A DNA stretch of 15,005 nt from an uncultured Senegalimassilia sp. (GCF_934632265.1 NZ_CAKTYH010000040.1:1-15005), one strand, 5' to 3'. Shown: positions 1 through 6,256, numbered from the stretch's first letter. Made by a program: numbers and translations. Notes: a model not told the origin generated them from the sequence alone.

Positions 1-1266
1 GTCGGCGATGATGTCGTCGATGTTCTCGGTGCCGATGGACAGGCGCACGGTGGTGGGCTTGATGCCGGCGGCCAGCAGCTCGTCCTCGGTCAGCTGGGAG
101 TGCGTGGTAGAAGCCGGGTGGATGACCAGGGACTTCACGTCGGCGACGTTGGCCAGCAGGCTGAACAGGCTCAGGGACTCGGTGAACTTGCGGGCGTCAT
201 CGGCGGTGCCCTTCACATCGAAGGTGAAGATGGAGCCGGCGCCGTTGGGGTAGTACTCGTCGTAGAGCTCCTTGGCGCGGCCGGTCGCCAGCGCCGGATG
301 GTTCACGGACGCCACCTGCGGATGGTTGTTCAGGAACTCCACCACCTTCAGCGCATTCTCAACGTGGCGGTCGACGCGCAGGGAGAGCGTTTCCAGGCCC
401 AGCAGCAGCAACCATGCGTTGAACGGGGAAAGCGTGGCGCCCTGGTCGCGCAGCAGCGTGGCGCGGGCCTTCGTGATGTAGGCTGCGGGGCCTGCGGCCT
501 CGGTGAACACCACGCCGTGGTAGCTGGGGTTGGGCTTTGCCACGCCAGGGAACTTGTCGGCGTTGGCGGCCCAGTCGAACTTGCCGGCATCGGTGATCAC
601 GCCGCCCATGGCCGTGCCGTGGCCGCCGATGAACTTCGTGGCGGAGTGGACGACCACGTCGGCGCCGTGCTCGATGGGGCGCAGCAGGTAGGGCGTGGAG
701 AAGGTGGCATCCACGATCAGCGGCACGTTGTGGCGGTGCGCGATGTCGGCCCAGGCCTCAAGGTCGAGCACGTCGGAGTTCGGGTTGCCCAGCGTCTCGG
801 CGTAGAGCAGCTTGGTGTTGTCCTGGATGGCCGCCTCGACGGCGTCCAGGTCGGCGGGGTTGACGAACGTGGTGGAAAGCCCCTGCTCGGCCAGCGTGTG
901 TTCGAACAGGTTCAGCGTGCCGCCGTAGAGGTTGGTGGAGGACACGATGTGGTCGCCGGCCGTGGCGATGTTCTGCACGGCGATGGTGATGGCGGCGGAG
1001 CCGGTCGCCACGCCCAGGGACCCGACGCCGCCCTCAAGCGCGGCCACGCGCTCCTCGAAGGTGCTGACGGTGGGGTTGGTCAGGCGGCTGTAGATGTTGC
1101 CGGGCTCGGTCAGGCCGAAACGGCCGGCGGCGGTGGCGGCATCCTTGAACACGTAGGACGAGGTCAAGTAGATCGGCACGGCGCGGGCGTCGGTTGCCGG
1201 ATCGGGCTGCTCCTGGCCGGCGTGCACTTGCAGGGTTTCGAATGCGTATTTCTGCTGTTCAGACAT
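1..1266 (-). CDS. metY: O-acetylhomoserine aminocarboxypropyltransferase (sulfhydrylase), C-terminus cut by window edge
   Basis: This PLP enzyme makes homocysteine from O-acetylhomoserine and sulfide, for methionine synthesis and sulfide assimilation in the cytoplasm. It begins MSEQQKYAFETLQVHAGQ and carries the fold-type I Cys/Met metabolism signature SATKFIGGHGT, with the PLP lysine near residue 211. The segments PIYLTSSYVFKD and EPGNIYSRLTNPT near the N-terminus are typical of MetY. The window holds 422 codons and the reading frame is still open at base 1 within ...GTENIDDIIAD. Family members are about 425-430 residues, so only a few residues and the stop are missing. The ATG at 1264-1266 is preceded by TTAGGAGATAGCCAG, a good ribosome binding site. 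A sigma70-type promoter lies 66 bp upstream. A cystathionine gamma-synthase or lyase is less likely, because the length and N-terminus fit the longer MetY type. Confidence 0.93.
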   Translation of the reverse strand, partial: MSEQQKYAFETLQVHAGQEQPDPATDARAVPIYLTSSYVFKDAATAAGRFGLTEPGNIYSRLTNPTVSTFEERVAALEGGVGSLGVATGSAAITIAVQNIATAGDHIVSSTNLYGGTLNLFEHTLAEQGLSTTFVNPADLDAVEAAIQDNTKLLYAETLGNPNSDVLDLEAWADIAHRHNVPLIVDATFSTPYLLRPIEHGADVVVHSATKFIGGHGTAMGGVITDAGKFDWAANADKFPGVAKPNPSYHGVVFTEAAGPAAYITKARATLLRDQGATLSPFNAWLLLLGLETLSLRVDRHVENALKVVEFLNNHPQVASVNHPALATGRAKELYDEYYPNGAGSIFTFDVKGTADDARKFTESLSLFSLLANVADVKSLVIHPASTTHSQLTEDELLAAGIKPTTVRLSIGTENIDDIIAD

Positions 1267-1331
1267 CTGGCTATCTCCTAAATCGATTGCTATGGCTTTC
1301 TTGTTCTCATATAACGTGATGACGGTTGTAA

Positions 1332-1360
1332 GTTATACCGAAGCAAAGGAAGCGGGTCAA
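1332..1360 (-). promoter_or_regulatory. Probable sigma70-type promoter of metY
   Basis: Read on the minus strand, TTGACC (1355-1360) is separated by exactly 17 bp from TATAAC (1332-1337), about 66 bp before the metY start codon. The match to the -35/-10 consensus is 5 of 6 in each hexamer. This is one of the best promoter matches in the window. Confidence 0.75.
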
Positions 1361-1385
1361 TAGGAATATAGGAGATTCCGTTTGC

Positions 1386-1415
1386 GGGGTATTTCGAAAT
1401 TCAGATACCTGGTAT
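1386..1415. promoter_or_regulatory. Palindromes upstream of the metY promoter, candidate regulator site
   Basis: Two dyads lie 31-55 bp upstream of the metY -35 box. ATTTCGAAAT (1391-1400) is a perfect 10-bp palindrome, and ATACC-T-GGTAT (1405-1415) is an 11-bp dyad. The half-site GGGGTAT (1386-1392) next to the first dyad also occurs in the inverted repeat at 1465-1483. The position just upstream of -35 would suit an activator of metY, but no regulator gene is visible in the window. Confidence 0.4.
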
Positions 1416-1464
1416 TTCATGCTGCCGATAAGCCTAGCAAATAAATGGGAAATATTGCTTTGAA

Positions 1465-1483
1465 CATGCCCCATGGGGGTATG
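1465..1483. promoter_or_regulatory. CsoR/CstR-like (DUF156) operator candidate
   Basis: CATGCCCC-ATG-GGGGTATG is an inverted repeat with 7 of 8 paired arm positions and a 3-nt centre. Runs of C and G flanked by TA-rich ends are the hallmark of operators bound by copper-sensing CsoR and the related persulfide sensor CstR (established knowledge of the DUF156 family). The repeat covers the place where a -35 box would lie for the extended -10 promoter at 1488-1496, so binding would block transcription of the small Cys-rich gene. The regulator itself is not in the window. It is a motif call by eye. Confidence 0.5.
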
Positions 1484-1487
1484 CGAG

Positions 1488-1496
1488 TGATACAAT
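1488..1496 (+). promoter_or_regulatory. Extended -10 promoter of the Cys-rich small gene
   Basis: TGATACAAT is a complete extended -10 element (TGn followed by TACAAT), 39 bp before the ATG at 1536. There is no good -35 hexamer at 17 bp. That place is taken by the inverted repeat at 1465-1483, which suits a repressible promoter. Confidence 0.6.
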
Positions 1497-1535
1497 CGGC
1501 TTGTCTAGTTAACCAAAGCTAAGAAAGGTGGGACC

Positions 1536-1721
1536 ATGGTTGCGACCGTGATCATCTGCGCCGTTATCGCCGTTGCCGCTGTGTTCGCGGCTAGAAGGGC
1601 CGTTCGCACGTTCTCCGGCGATGGCTCGTGCTGTGGGAGGAAGCGCGTGAAGAAAGGCTCCTGCTCATGTTGTGGGGGCGATAGCGCGAAGAAGGCTTCC
1701 CGAGGGAAGCCTTCCGAGTAG
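1536..1721 (+). CDS. Small Cys-rich membrane protein, FeoB-associated type
   Basis: This 61-residue protein has one N-terminal membrane helix (about residues 2-19, VATVIICAVIAVAAVFAA). Next come a basic stop-transfer segment (RRAVR) and two cysteine clusters, GSCCG (31-34) and GSCSCCGG (41-48), in a Lys/Arg-rich cytoplasmic tail. This is the layout of the FeoB-associated Cys-rich membrane protein family, whose role in ferrous iron uptake is presumed but not biochemically settled. No feoA or feoB is next to it. The RBS AAAGGTGG (1524-1531) lies 4 bp before the ATG. The last codons contain a 10-bp hairpin. The gene converges on the flavodoxin gene, 25 bp away. The operator-like repeat upstream suggests metal or sulfur control. 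It could instead be an unrelated small thiol-rich or metal-buffering membrane protein. Confidence 0.65.
   Translation: MVATVIICAVIAVAAVFAARRAVRTFSGDGSCCGRKRVKKGSCSCCGGDSAKKASRGKPSE
1691..1714. terminator. Hairpin inside the 3' end of the small Cys-rich gene, possible bidirectional terminator
   Basis: GAAGGCTTCC (1691-1700) and GGAAGCCTTC (1705-1714) pair perfectly over 10 bp around the loop CGAG. The hairpin lies within the last nine codons of the plus-strand gene and about 33 bp beyond the stop of the convergent flavodoxin gene. It can therefore serve both transcripts. There is no proper U-tract on either side (CGAGTAG on the plus side, TTCGCG on the minus side), so intrinsic termination would be weak. 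Confidence 0.45.
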
Positions 1722-1746
1722 CGAATCGTTGATTTCGCGGACCGCG

Positions 1747-2166
1747 CTATGCCAGCAGCGCGCCTAGGCGCATGCACTCGGCGGCGGCGTCATCGTCGGG
1801 GTAGTCCTTGGCGATGACGCTGTCCACCACGTTCAGGCCCGCCTCGTCGGCGCGCTGCTCCCACAGCTCCATCCATTCGCCGTCGTTCCAGTCGTAAGAG
1901 CCGAACAGAGCCACCTTCTGGCCGGACAGGGCGGGCTCGACCTCGTCGTACATGGGCAGGAACTCGGTGTCCTCGAGCTCCTCGTCGCCCATGGCCGGGC
2001 AGCCGAAGGCGAACGCGTCGAAATCGGCGATGCGGTCGGCGCTGAAGTCGTTGCACTGCACCAGGTCGGCGGTGCCGCCCGCCGCGCGCACGCCTTGCGC
2101 CACCAGGTCCGCCATGGCCTCGGTGTTGCCCGTGCCGCTCCAGTACACCACTGCTACTTTGCTCAT
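1747..2166 (-). CDS. Short-chain flavodoxin
   Basis: This is a small FMN-binding electron carrier in the cytoplasm. The protein begins MSKVAVVYWSGTGNTEAMAD. The loop WSGTGNT (residues 9-15) is the phosphate-binding signature of flavodoxins, and FGCPAMGDEELED and LFGSYDWNDGEWM are the usual isoalloxazine-side loops. The length of 139 residues matches short-chain clostridial flavodoxins. An ATG two codons upstream (2170-2172) is possible. The chosen ATG at 2164-2166 is better because AAAGGA lies 8 bp before it but only 2 bp before the upstream one. The partner reductase is not in the window. The neighbour upstream is the DUF3793 gene on the same strand, 172 bp away, so the two may share regulation. 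Confidence 0.92.
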   Translation of the reverse strand: MSKVAVVYWSGTGNTEAMADLVAQGVRAAGGTADLVQCNDFSADRIADFDAFAFGCPAMGDEELEDTEFLPMYDEVEPALSGQKVALFGSYDWNDGEWMELWEQRADEAGLNVVDSVIAKDYPDDDAAAECMRLGALLA

Positions 2167-2206
2167 CTGCATATCCTTTCGTTTGCAAGGGGATCGTCGG
2201 TCTTGT

Positions 2207-2251
2207 GCCGAACGGTCGAGGCGCTTCGGGCGAGCGCGCCGACCGTTCGGC
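2207..2251. repeat. 12-bp perfect inverted repeat between the DUF3793 and flavodoxin genes
   Basis: GCCGAACGGTCG (2207-2218) is repeated inverted as CGACCGTTCGGC (2240-2251), with 21 nt between. GCGC (2221-2224) and GCGC (2236-2239) can extend the stem after a small mismatch. There is no T-run on either side, so a simple Rho-independent terminator is unlikely. It may be an operator for the flavodoxin gene or an RNA structure in its leader. Confidence 0.5.
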
Positions 2252-2338
2252 GCGAATGCGGCAAAGGCGCGCTTCGCCCACCGTGTTCCATGCTTGCGTC
2301 GTTTGCGGGCTTACGAGCATCGCGCCCGCGGACGCCGG

Positions 2339-3046
2339 CTACACAGCTGCTGCGAACGCCTCTTGAGCCGGGAAGTTCTCGTCGAGGGTTGCCAGGCAAT
2401 CGATGGGCACGCCCTCGTCGAACAGGTCTTTGTAGGCGGCGGTGCAGGATTTGTAGCAGCAGAAGCACGCCTGCGCATCGCGGGCGCGGCTGTATACCTT
2501 CCAGCAACCGGTGCACAGGCTGTTTTCGCCCTTGTTCTCGATGAAGCCCACCACGTCGTCATAGGGGTAGCCCAGGAAGAACCCGATCTCGTGCGGGAAC
2601 GCGCAGCTGCCGGAGAGCGTGGCGGCCAGGTCGGTGCCGCAGATGCGGCGGTGCAGCTTGGCGATGCAGGCGGAAAGATCTGACGGGTCGTATCCTTCGT
2701 CTTGCAGGTAGCCGAAGACGTCGGGCTGCGCAAGGTATGCCCTTAGCATCGTTGGACGGTATACGTACAACAGCAGACCGGTCTTGCGTCGTGCCAGCAC
2801 CTCGATGCGCACGCCGCACGGCTCCAGCTTTTTGCGGCAAACGCCCAGTTCACGGGCGAACTTGGTGGAATCAAGGGCTTCGGGTGCAACGCTTCGTCCC
2901 GGGTTCGCATCGGCGTCGACGCCTTCGCGGTATACGAACATGTTCGCCGGCTTCAGCCCGGCAAGCGCAGGGGAGCAGTGATGCACCAGTTTGCGCTCTA
3001 GGTCCATGGCGCGGCTTGGCTTCGCGCTCGATACGCTTGAGATCAC
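2339..3046 (-). CDS. DUF3793 family protein
   Basis: This 235-residue soluble protein has no known biochemical function. Recognisable family blocks are HHCSPALAGLKPANMF (22-37), LLLYVYRPTML (91-101) and FPHEIGFFLGYPYDDVVGFIENKG (150-173). The C-terminal block ENSLCTGCWKVY (174-185) is followed by cysteines 194, 196, 197 and 201. CxxC with a second group of cysteines suggests a metal or Fe-S site, which is inference only. The start is a GTG at 3044-3046, chosen because AAGGAG lies about 6 bp before it. A strong promoter is present upstream at 3083-3110. DUF3793 genes are often seen beside flavodoxin and ferrous-iron genes in anaerobes (from memory). Here the flavodoxin and a FeoB-associated-like protein are neighbours, which supports an iron or redox role. 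Confidence 0.85.
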   Translation of the reverse strand: MISSVSSAKPSRAMDLERKLVHHCSPALAGLKPANMFVYREGVDADANPGRSVAPEALDSTKFARELGVCRKKLEPCGVRIEVLARRKTGLLLYVYRPTMLRAYLAQPDVFGYLQDEGYDPSDLSACIAKLHRRICGTDLAATLSGSCAFPHEIGFFLGYPYDDVVGFIENKGENSLCTGCWKVYSRARDAQACFCCYKSCTAAYKDLFDEGVPIDCLATLDENFPAQEAFAAAV

Positions 3047-3082
3047 GGCGGCTCCTTCCCATTCATGTAATCCGTGGCTAAC

Positions 3083-3110
3083 ATAGTAAGCATAAGTAAA
3101 CCGCAGTCAA
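3083..3110 (-). promoter_or_regulatory. Probable sigma70-type promoter of the DUF3793 gene
   Basis: On the minus strand TTGACT (3105-3110) is followed after 16 bp by TACTAT (3083-3088), 36 bp before the GTG start. The surrounding AT-rich stretch stands out from the GC-rich flanks. The spacer and -10 contain a near direct repeat, TTACTTATG then TTACTATG, which might be a regulator site. Confidence 0.7.
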
Positions 3111-3140
3111 CATGTTTGGGGAATCTTCGCAAAAGATTTC

Positions 3141-3280
3141 GTGCCGAAGGCGGGCACGGACGGGAAGCGGCTGCGGTGCGGATGGGCGTCGGCAGGCGCG
3201 ACCACACCGTGCGGGCGCCGTTGGTGGTCACGGGCTGCTCGAATCGCCCGCACCGCAGCGTCGGCACCTCGCCCGCCGCC
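3141..3280. other. GC-rich intergenic segment with competing inverted repeats
   Basis: The stretch between the AEC transporter stop and the DUF3793 promoter holds no convincing gene. GCTGCGGTGCGG (3170-3181) pairs with CCGCACCGCAGC (3248-3259) over 12 bp. GTGCGGGCG (3209-3217) pairs with CGCCCGCAC (3245-3253) over 9 bp, using the same right arm, so the two stems exclude each other. Smaller hairpins are GTGCC/GGCAC (3141-3157) and GACCAC/GTGGTC (3200-3229). GCGTCGGCA occurs twice in direct orientation (3187-3195 and 3259-3267). It may be a 3' UTR with termination or RNA-stability structures. Confidence 0.45.
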
Positions 3281-4195
3281 CTACACCAGCGTCAGCGCAA
3301 TGAAGGTGGCGGCGACCACGCCCAAGATGATGGTGAGGGCGTTCGCGAAGCCTGCCAGGCCGCCGTCGCCGCCCGACATCTGGGTGTACATGGGACCAAG
3401 CGCGCTTGCCGGGCTCCACACCAGCAGCGTGAGCAGGGCGCGCATGACGCCGTCGACCGGAAGCACCAGCCAAACGATGCAGGTCAGCAACACGCTGAAC
3501 GCCGCGCGCAAACCCACCAGGCGCGCCACCTTCGCCATGCGCTCGCGCGAGACGGAGAAGCTCATCATGAGCCCTAGCATGAACATGGCAAGAAACGAGT
3601 TGGCGTTCGCGATAGGCTCGGTGAAGGCGACCAGCTCGGCGGGCAGGCGCACTCCCGCTACCGACAGCACGATGATGAGCAGGTACGTATCGAACGGCAG
3701 GCTGGAGAACAGGCGCTTGGCAACGAATCGCACCGGATGCTCGATGCGCTTGCCTCCGGCGATCAGGCCGGTGAGCGCATAGGATCCGCCGGCCATCATG
3801 AACGCGTTGCCAGCGTCGTAGAGGCAGGTGGCCACGGCCATGGTGGGCGAGAATATGGCCTGCACGAATGGCAGCGCGAAGCATCCCAGGTTGAATCCAC
3901 AGCCGTTGAGCAGGTAGAACGCGCGGTCTTCGCGCTTGGTCCGCGGGGTGATGGCGAAGGTGATCAGATATGCGCCGAAGGCGAAGATGAAGCCGAGCGG
4001 CACGAGCAGCAGCATCTCCGGAGAGAAGTCGGCAGCGCCGAACGCGTGCAGCACCGCGCAAGGCAGCGTGAACGTGAACACGATCTTCGACACGAACTCG
4101 CCGGGCATGTTGCCGAGCTTGCCGGTGTGGCCCATCCAGTAGCCTGCGGCGATGATGCAGACGAAGGCGAATACTTTGATGAGTGCGGTTTCCAT
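3281..4195 (-). CDS. AEC (auxin efflux carrier) family transporter
   Basis: This is a 304-residue integral membrane permease with about ten hydrophobic segments in the two-times-five layout of the AEC/PIN superfamily. The central motif LLNGCGFNLGCFALPF (95-110), followed by DAGNAFMMAGGSY (127-139), matches the conserved unwound-helix region of bacterial AEC members. A second-half counterpart is LLVWSPASALGPMYTQ (257-272). Bacterial members with known function move malate or other organic anions, and the word auxin in the family name does not predict an auxin substrate. The ATG at 4193-4195 has AAAGGA 5 bp upstream. The gene follows ilvA on the same strand, but a strong terminator-like hairpin separates them. 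It is full length for the family. The substrate cannot be inferred. Confidence 0.9.
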   Translation of the reverse strand: METALIKVFAFVCIIAAGYWMGHTGKLGNMPGEFVSKIVFTFTLPCAVLHAFGAADFSPEMLLLVPLGFIFAFGAYLITFAITPRTKREDRAFYLLNGCGFNLGCFALPFVQAIFSPTMAVATCLYDAGNAFMMAGGSYALTGLIAGGKRIEHPVRFVAKRLFSSLPFDTYLLIIVLSVAGVRLPAELVAFTEPIANANSFLAMFMLGLMMSFSVSRERMAKVARLVGLRAAFSVLLTCIVWLVLPVDGVMRALLTLLVWSPASALGPMYTQMSGGDGGLAGFANALTIILGVVAATFIALTLV

Positions 4196-4256
4196 GCTGT
4201 CCTTTCCTGTTCGGTTCCCTTAAGAAACCAATCGGCGTTTTTCCTGCGCAAACTAG

Positions 4257-4320
4257 AAAACGCGCAAGCCCCCAACCGAATCGAATCCCGAAAGAAACCG
4301 GTCAGGGGCCTGCGCGTTTT
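4257..4320 (-). terminator. Strong Rho-independent terminator between ilvA and the AEC transporter
   Basis: AAAACGCGCAAGCCCC (4257-4272) pairs with GGGGCCTGCGCGTTTT (4305-4320) in 15 of 16 positions, around a 32-nt loop. In ilvA (minus) sense the stem ends with CGCGTTTTCTAGTTT, a usable U-rich tail, about 70 bp after the ilvA stop. The A-run on one flank and T-run on the other make it symmetrical. A smaller hairpin (GGCAGC/GCTGCC, 4361-4389) directly follows the ilvA stop. Confidence 0.75.
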
Positions 4321-4389
4321 GCGACTTGCGTATGCGGTTGTGTGGGTGAGGGGCTTATGCGGCAGCTTCATCCCCTCGTCGGGGCTGCC

Positions 4390-5601
4390 TTACAGATGTG
4401 CGTTGATGAGCTTGGGGCGGAACCCTTCGTCTTCGAGTGCCTTGACGATCTGCTGCTTGTGGTCGGTGCCGAACGCCTCGATGGTGACGCGCAGCTCCAC
4501 GGCGGCCTGGCGGTTCGTGGTGACGAACTGGTTGTGGTCCAGGCGGATGACGTTGCCCTTGTTGTCTGCGATGACCTGCGCCACGCGCACCAGCTCGCCG
4601 GGGCGGTCGGGCAGAAGCACCGAGACGGTGAAGATGCGGTCGCGCTGGATCAGGCCGTGCTGCACCACCGAGGACATGGTGATGACGTCCATGTTGCCGC
4701 CGGAGAGGATGGAGACCACCTTCTTGCCCTGGAAGTCCAGGTGGCGAAGGGCGGCCACGGTGAGCAGGCCGGAGTTCTCGACGACCATCTTGTGGTTCTC
4801 GACCATGTCCAGGAACGCCGCGATCAGCTCATCGTCGTCGACGGTGATGATGCCGTCGAGGTTCTCCTGGATGTAGGGGAAGATCTTGTCGCCGGGCTCG
4901 AGCACCGCGGTGCCGTCGGCGATGGTGTTGGCGCGCGGCAGCTTCACCACGTGGCCCGCCTCAAGGGAGGCCTTCATGCACGCGGCGCCGGAGGGCTCCA
5001 CGCCGATGACCTTGATGTGGGGGTTGAGCAGCTTGGCCAGCGTGGAGACGCCCGTGGCAAGTCCGCCACCGCCGATGGGCACCAAGATGTAGTCGACCAG
5101 CGGCAGCTCCTGCACGATCTCCATGGCGATGGTGCCCTGGCCCGTGGCGACGCCCAGGTCGTTGAACGGGTGGATGAACGTGTAGCTGTTCTCCTCGGCA
5201 AGCTTGAGCGCGTGCTCGTAGGCCTCGTCGTAGACGTTGCCGGCCAGCACCACGTCGGCGCCCAGGGCCTTGGTGCGCTCGACCTTGATGAGCGGAGTGG
5301 TGGTGGGCATGACGATGGTGGCCTTGACGCCGTAATGCTGCGCGGCGTAGGCGACGCCCTGCGCGTGGTTGCCGGCGGAGGCGGTGATCAGGCCGTGCGC
5401 ACGCTCCTCGTCGGTCAGCGTGCTGATCTTATAGTAGGCGCCGCGCACCTTGTAGGCACCGGTGCGCTGCATGTTCTCGGGCTTGAAGAACACGCGGTTG
5501 CGGGAGATCTCGCTGAAGTAGGGGCTTTCAATAAGCTTCGTCTCCTGTGTAACTTCCTTGACTTTGGCTGCGGCTTCTTCGAATGCGTCCAGCGTCAGCA
5601 T
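4390..5601 (-). CDS. ilvA: Threonine ammonia-lyase (threonine deaminase) with C-terminal ACT domain
   Basis: This PLP enzyme converts L-threonine to 2-oxobutyrate and ammonia, feeding isoleucine synthesis or threonine fermentation. The 403-residue protein starts MLTLDAFEEAAAKVKEVTQ. PLP-binding Lys51 lies in TGAYKVRGAYY, the ASAGNHAQG motif at 74-82 contacts substrate, and the glycine-rich phosphate loop is PIGGGGLATG (175-184). Residues from about 325 to 403 (FTVSVLLPDRPGELVRV...) form a single ACT domain, as in the shorter TdcB-like class with one ACT domain. Effector control is therefore likely, but the ligand is unknown. The ATG at 5599-5601 has AGGGGTG upstream. The frame stays open upstream to 6087 but is not protein-like there and crosses into ridA. 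The gene is divergent from ridA, whose product removes the reactive enamine/imine made by this enzyme. Confidence 0.95.
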   Translation of the reverse strand: MLTLDAFEEAAAKVKEVTQETKLIESPYFSEISRNRVFFKPENMQRTGAYKVRGAYYKISTLTDEERAHGLITASAGNHAQGVAYAAQHYGVKATIVMPTTTPLIKVERTKALGADVVLAGNVYDEAYEHALKLAEENSYTFIHPFNDLGVATGQGTIAMEIVQELPLVDYILVPIGGGGLATGVSTLAKLLNPHIKVIGVEPSGAACMKASLEAGHVVKLPRANTIADGTAVLEPGDKIFPYIQENLDGIITVDDDELIAAFLDMVENHKMVVENSGLLTVAALRHLDFQGKKVVSILSGGNMDVITMSSVVQHGLIQRDRIFTVSVLLPDRPGELVRVAQVIADNKGNVIRLDHNQFVTTNRQAAVELRVTIEAFGTDHKQQIVKALEDEGFRPKLINAHL

Positions 5602-5877
5602 AGTTTCACCCCTTTTGTTTTCGGTTCGCGGCGGTTTAATGTCGGTGAACATCATAGCCGTGCGAGCGCTACAATGGGGAGGTTCCATATCAGCGCGACA
5701 AAATTCGACGCTTTGCCTAGGTTTAACGCTTGGGAAGGGCGCGAAAACGCTGTCCGGTTTCGGACAGATAGTGCTACGTCCCCATGTGTCAGCTGGGGGC
5801 AAAGCGTGCGACGCGCTGCCGTTCCGCGCGCCCAAGCGCGCATGTTGGGGCGCAAAGCCCCGGAAAGGACGACCACC
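5602..5877. promoter_or_regulatory. Shared divergent regulatory region of ilvA and ridA
   Basis: These 276 bp hold no gene. On the minus strand TATGAT (5651-5656) is a good -10 for ilvA, with a poor -35. On the plus strand TACAAT (5670-5675), with TGAACA (5646-5651) 18 bp upstream, is a candidate ridA promoter. The two would overlap back to back. In ridA sense four further dyads follow: CTGTCCG/CGGACAG (5750-5767), AGCG-type (5803-5817), GCGCGC/GCGCGC (5826-5841) and GGGGC/GCCCC (5847-5861). The last abuts the ridA ribosome binding site. Confidence 0.45.
5750..5767. promoter_or_regulatory. Palindrome CTGTCCG-N4-CGGACAG, operator candidate
   Basis: A perfect 7+7 bp inverted repeat with the 4-nt centre GTTT lies between the divergent ilvA and ridA genes. 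It is not followed by a T-run, so it does not look like a terminator. It could be a transcription-factor site or the first hairpin of the ridA leader RNA. Confidence 0.45.
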
Positions 5878-6252
5878 ATGAAGGTCATCGCAACCCCGAA
5901 CGCCCCGGCGGCCATCGGCCCCTACGTGCAGGGCCGCATCTGCGGCAACCTGCTGTTTGCCAGCGGCCAGATCGCGCTGTCCCCGGAGACCGGCGAGCTT
6001 GTCGGCACCACCATCGAGGAGCAGACGGCGCAGGTCATGAAGAACGTAGCCGCCATCCTGGCCGAGGCCGGCACCGACTTCGACCACGTGCTGAAGGCCA
6101 CGTGCTTCCTGGACGACATCGACGATTTCGCCGCGTTCAACGCCGAGTACGCCAAGTCCTTCGGCGACGCCCGCCCGGCCCGTTCGGCCGTGGGCGTGGC
6201 CAAGCTTCCCAAGGGCGCCCTGGTCGAAGTCGAGGTAATCGCCGAGGTGTAA
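5878..6252 (+). CDS. ridA: RidA family enamine/imine deaminase
   Basis: RidA hydrolyses 2-aminoacrylate and 2-aminocrotonate, the reactive enamine/imine intermediates released by threonine and serine dehydratases, and so protects PLP enzymes. The 124-residue protein begins MKVIATPNAPAAIGPYVQGR. It carries LFASGQI (26-32) and PARSAVGVAKLPKGALVEVEVIA (100-122). Arg102 corresponds to the carboxylate-binding arginine of E. coli RidA (Arg105), and Glu117 to Glu120. Length and motifs match the active subgroup. GGAAAGGA (5862-5869) lies about 8 bp before the ATG. The divergent partner ilvA makes its substrate, so the pairing is functionally coherent. Confidence 0.95.
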   Translation: MKVIATPNAPAAIGPYVQGRICGNLLFASGQIALSPETGELVGTTIEEQTAQVMKNVAAILAEAGTDFDHVLKATCFLDDIDDFAAFNAEYAKSFGDARPARSAVGVAKLPKGALVEVEVIAEV

Positions 6253-6256
6253 CGGT

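Noticed and set aside
100..1281. A 393-codon open frame on the plus strand opposite metY
   Set aside because: It is an antisense shadow of metY with low-complexity Gly/Val/His-rich sequence. The minus-strand frame has clear PLP-enzyme motifs.
5602..6087. N-terminal extension of the ilvA frame by 162 codons
   Set aside because: The extra part runs through the intergenic region and antisense to ridA, has no domain, and the ATG at 5601 has a good RBS and fits the family length.
4183..6252. A 689-codon plus-strand frame ending in ridA
   Set aside because: Only the last 124 codons are protein-like (RidA), and they have their own RBS. The rest is the antisense of ilvA.
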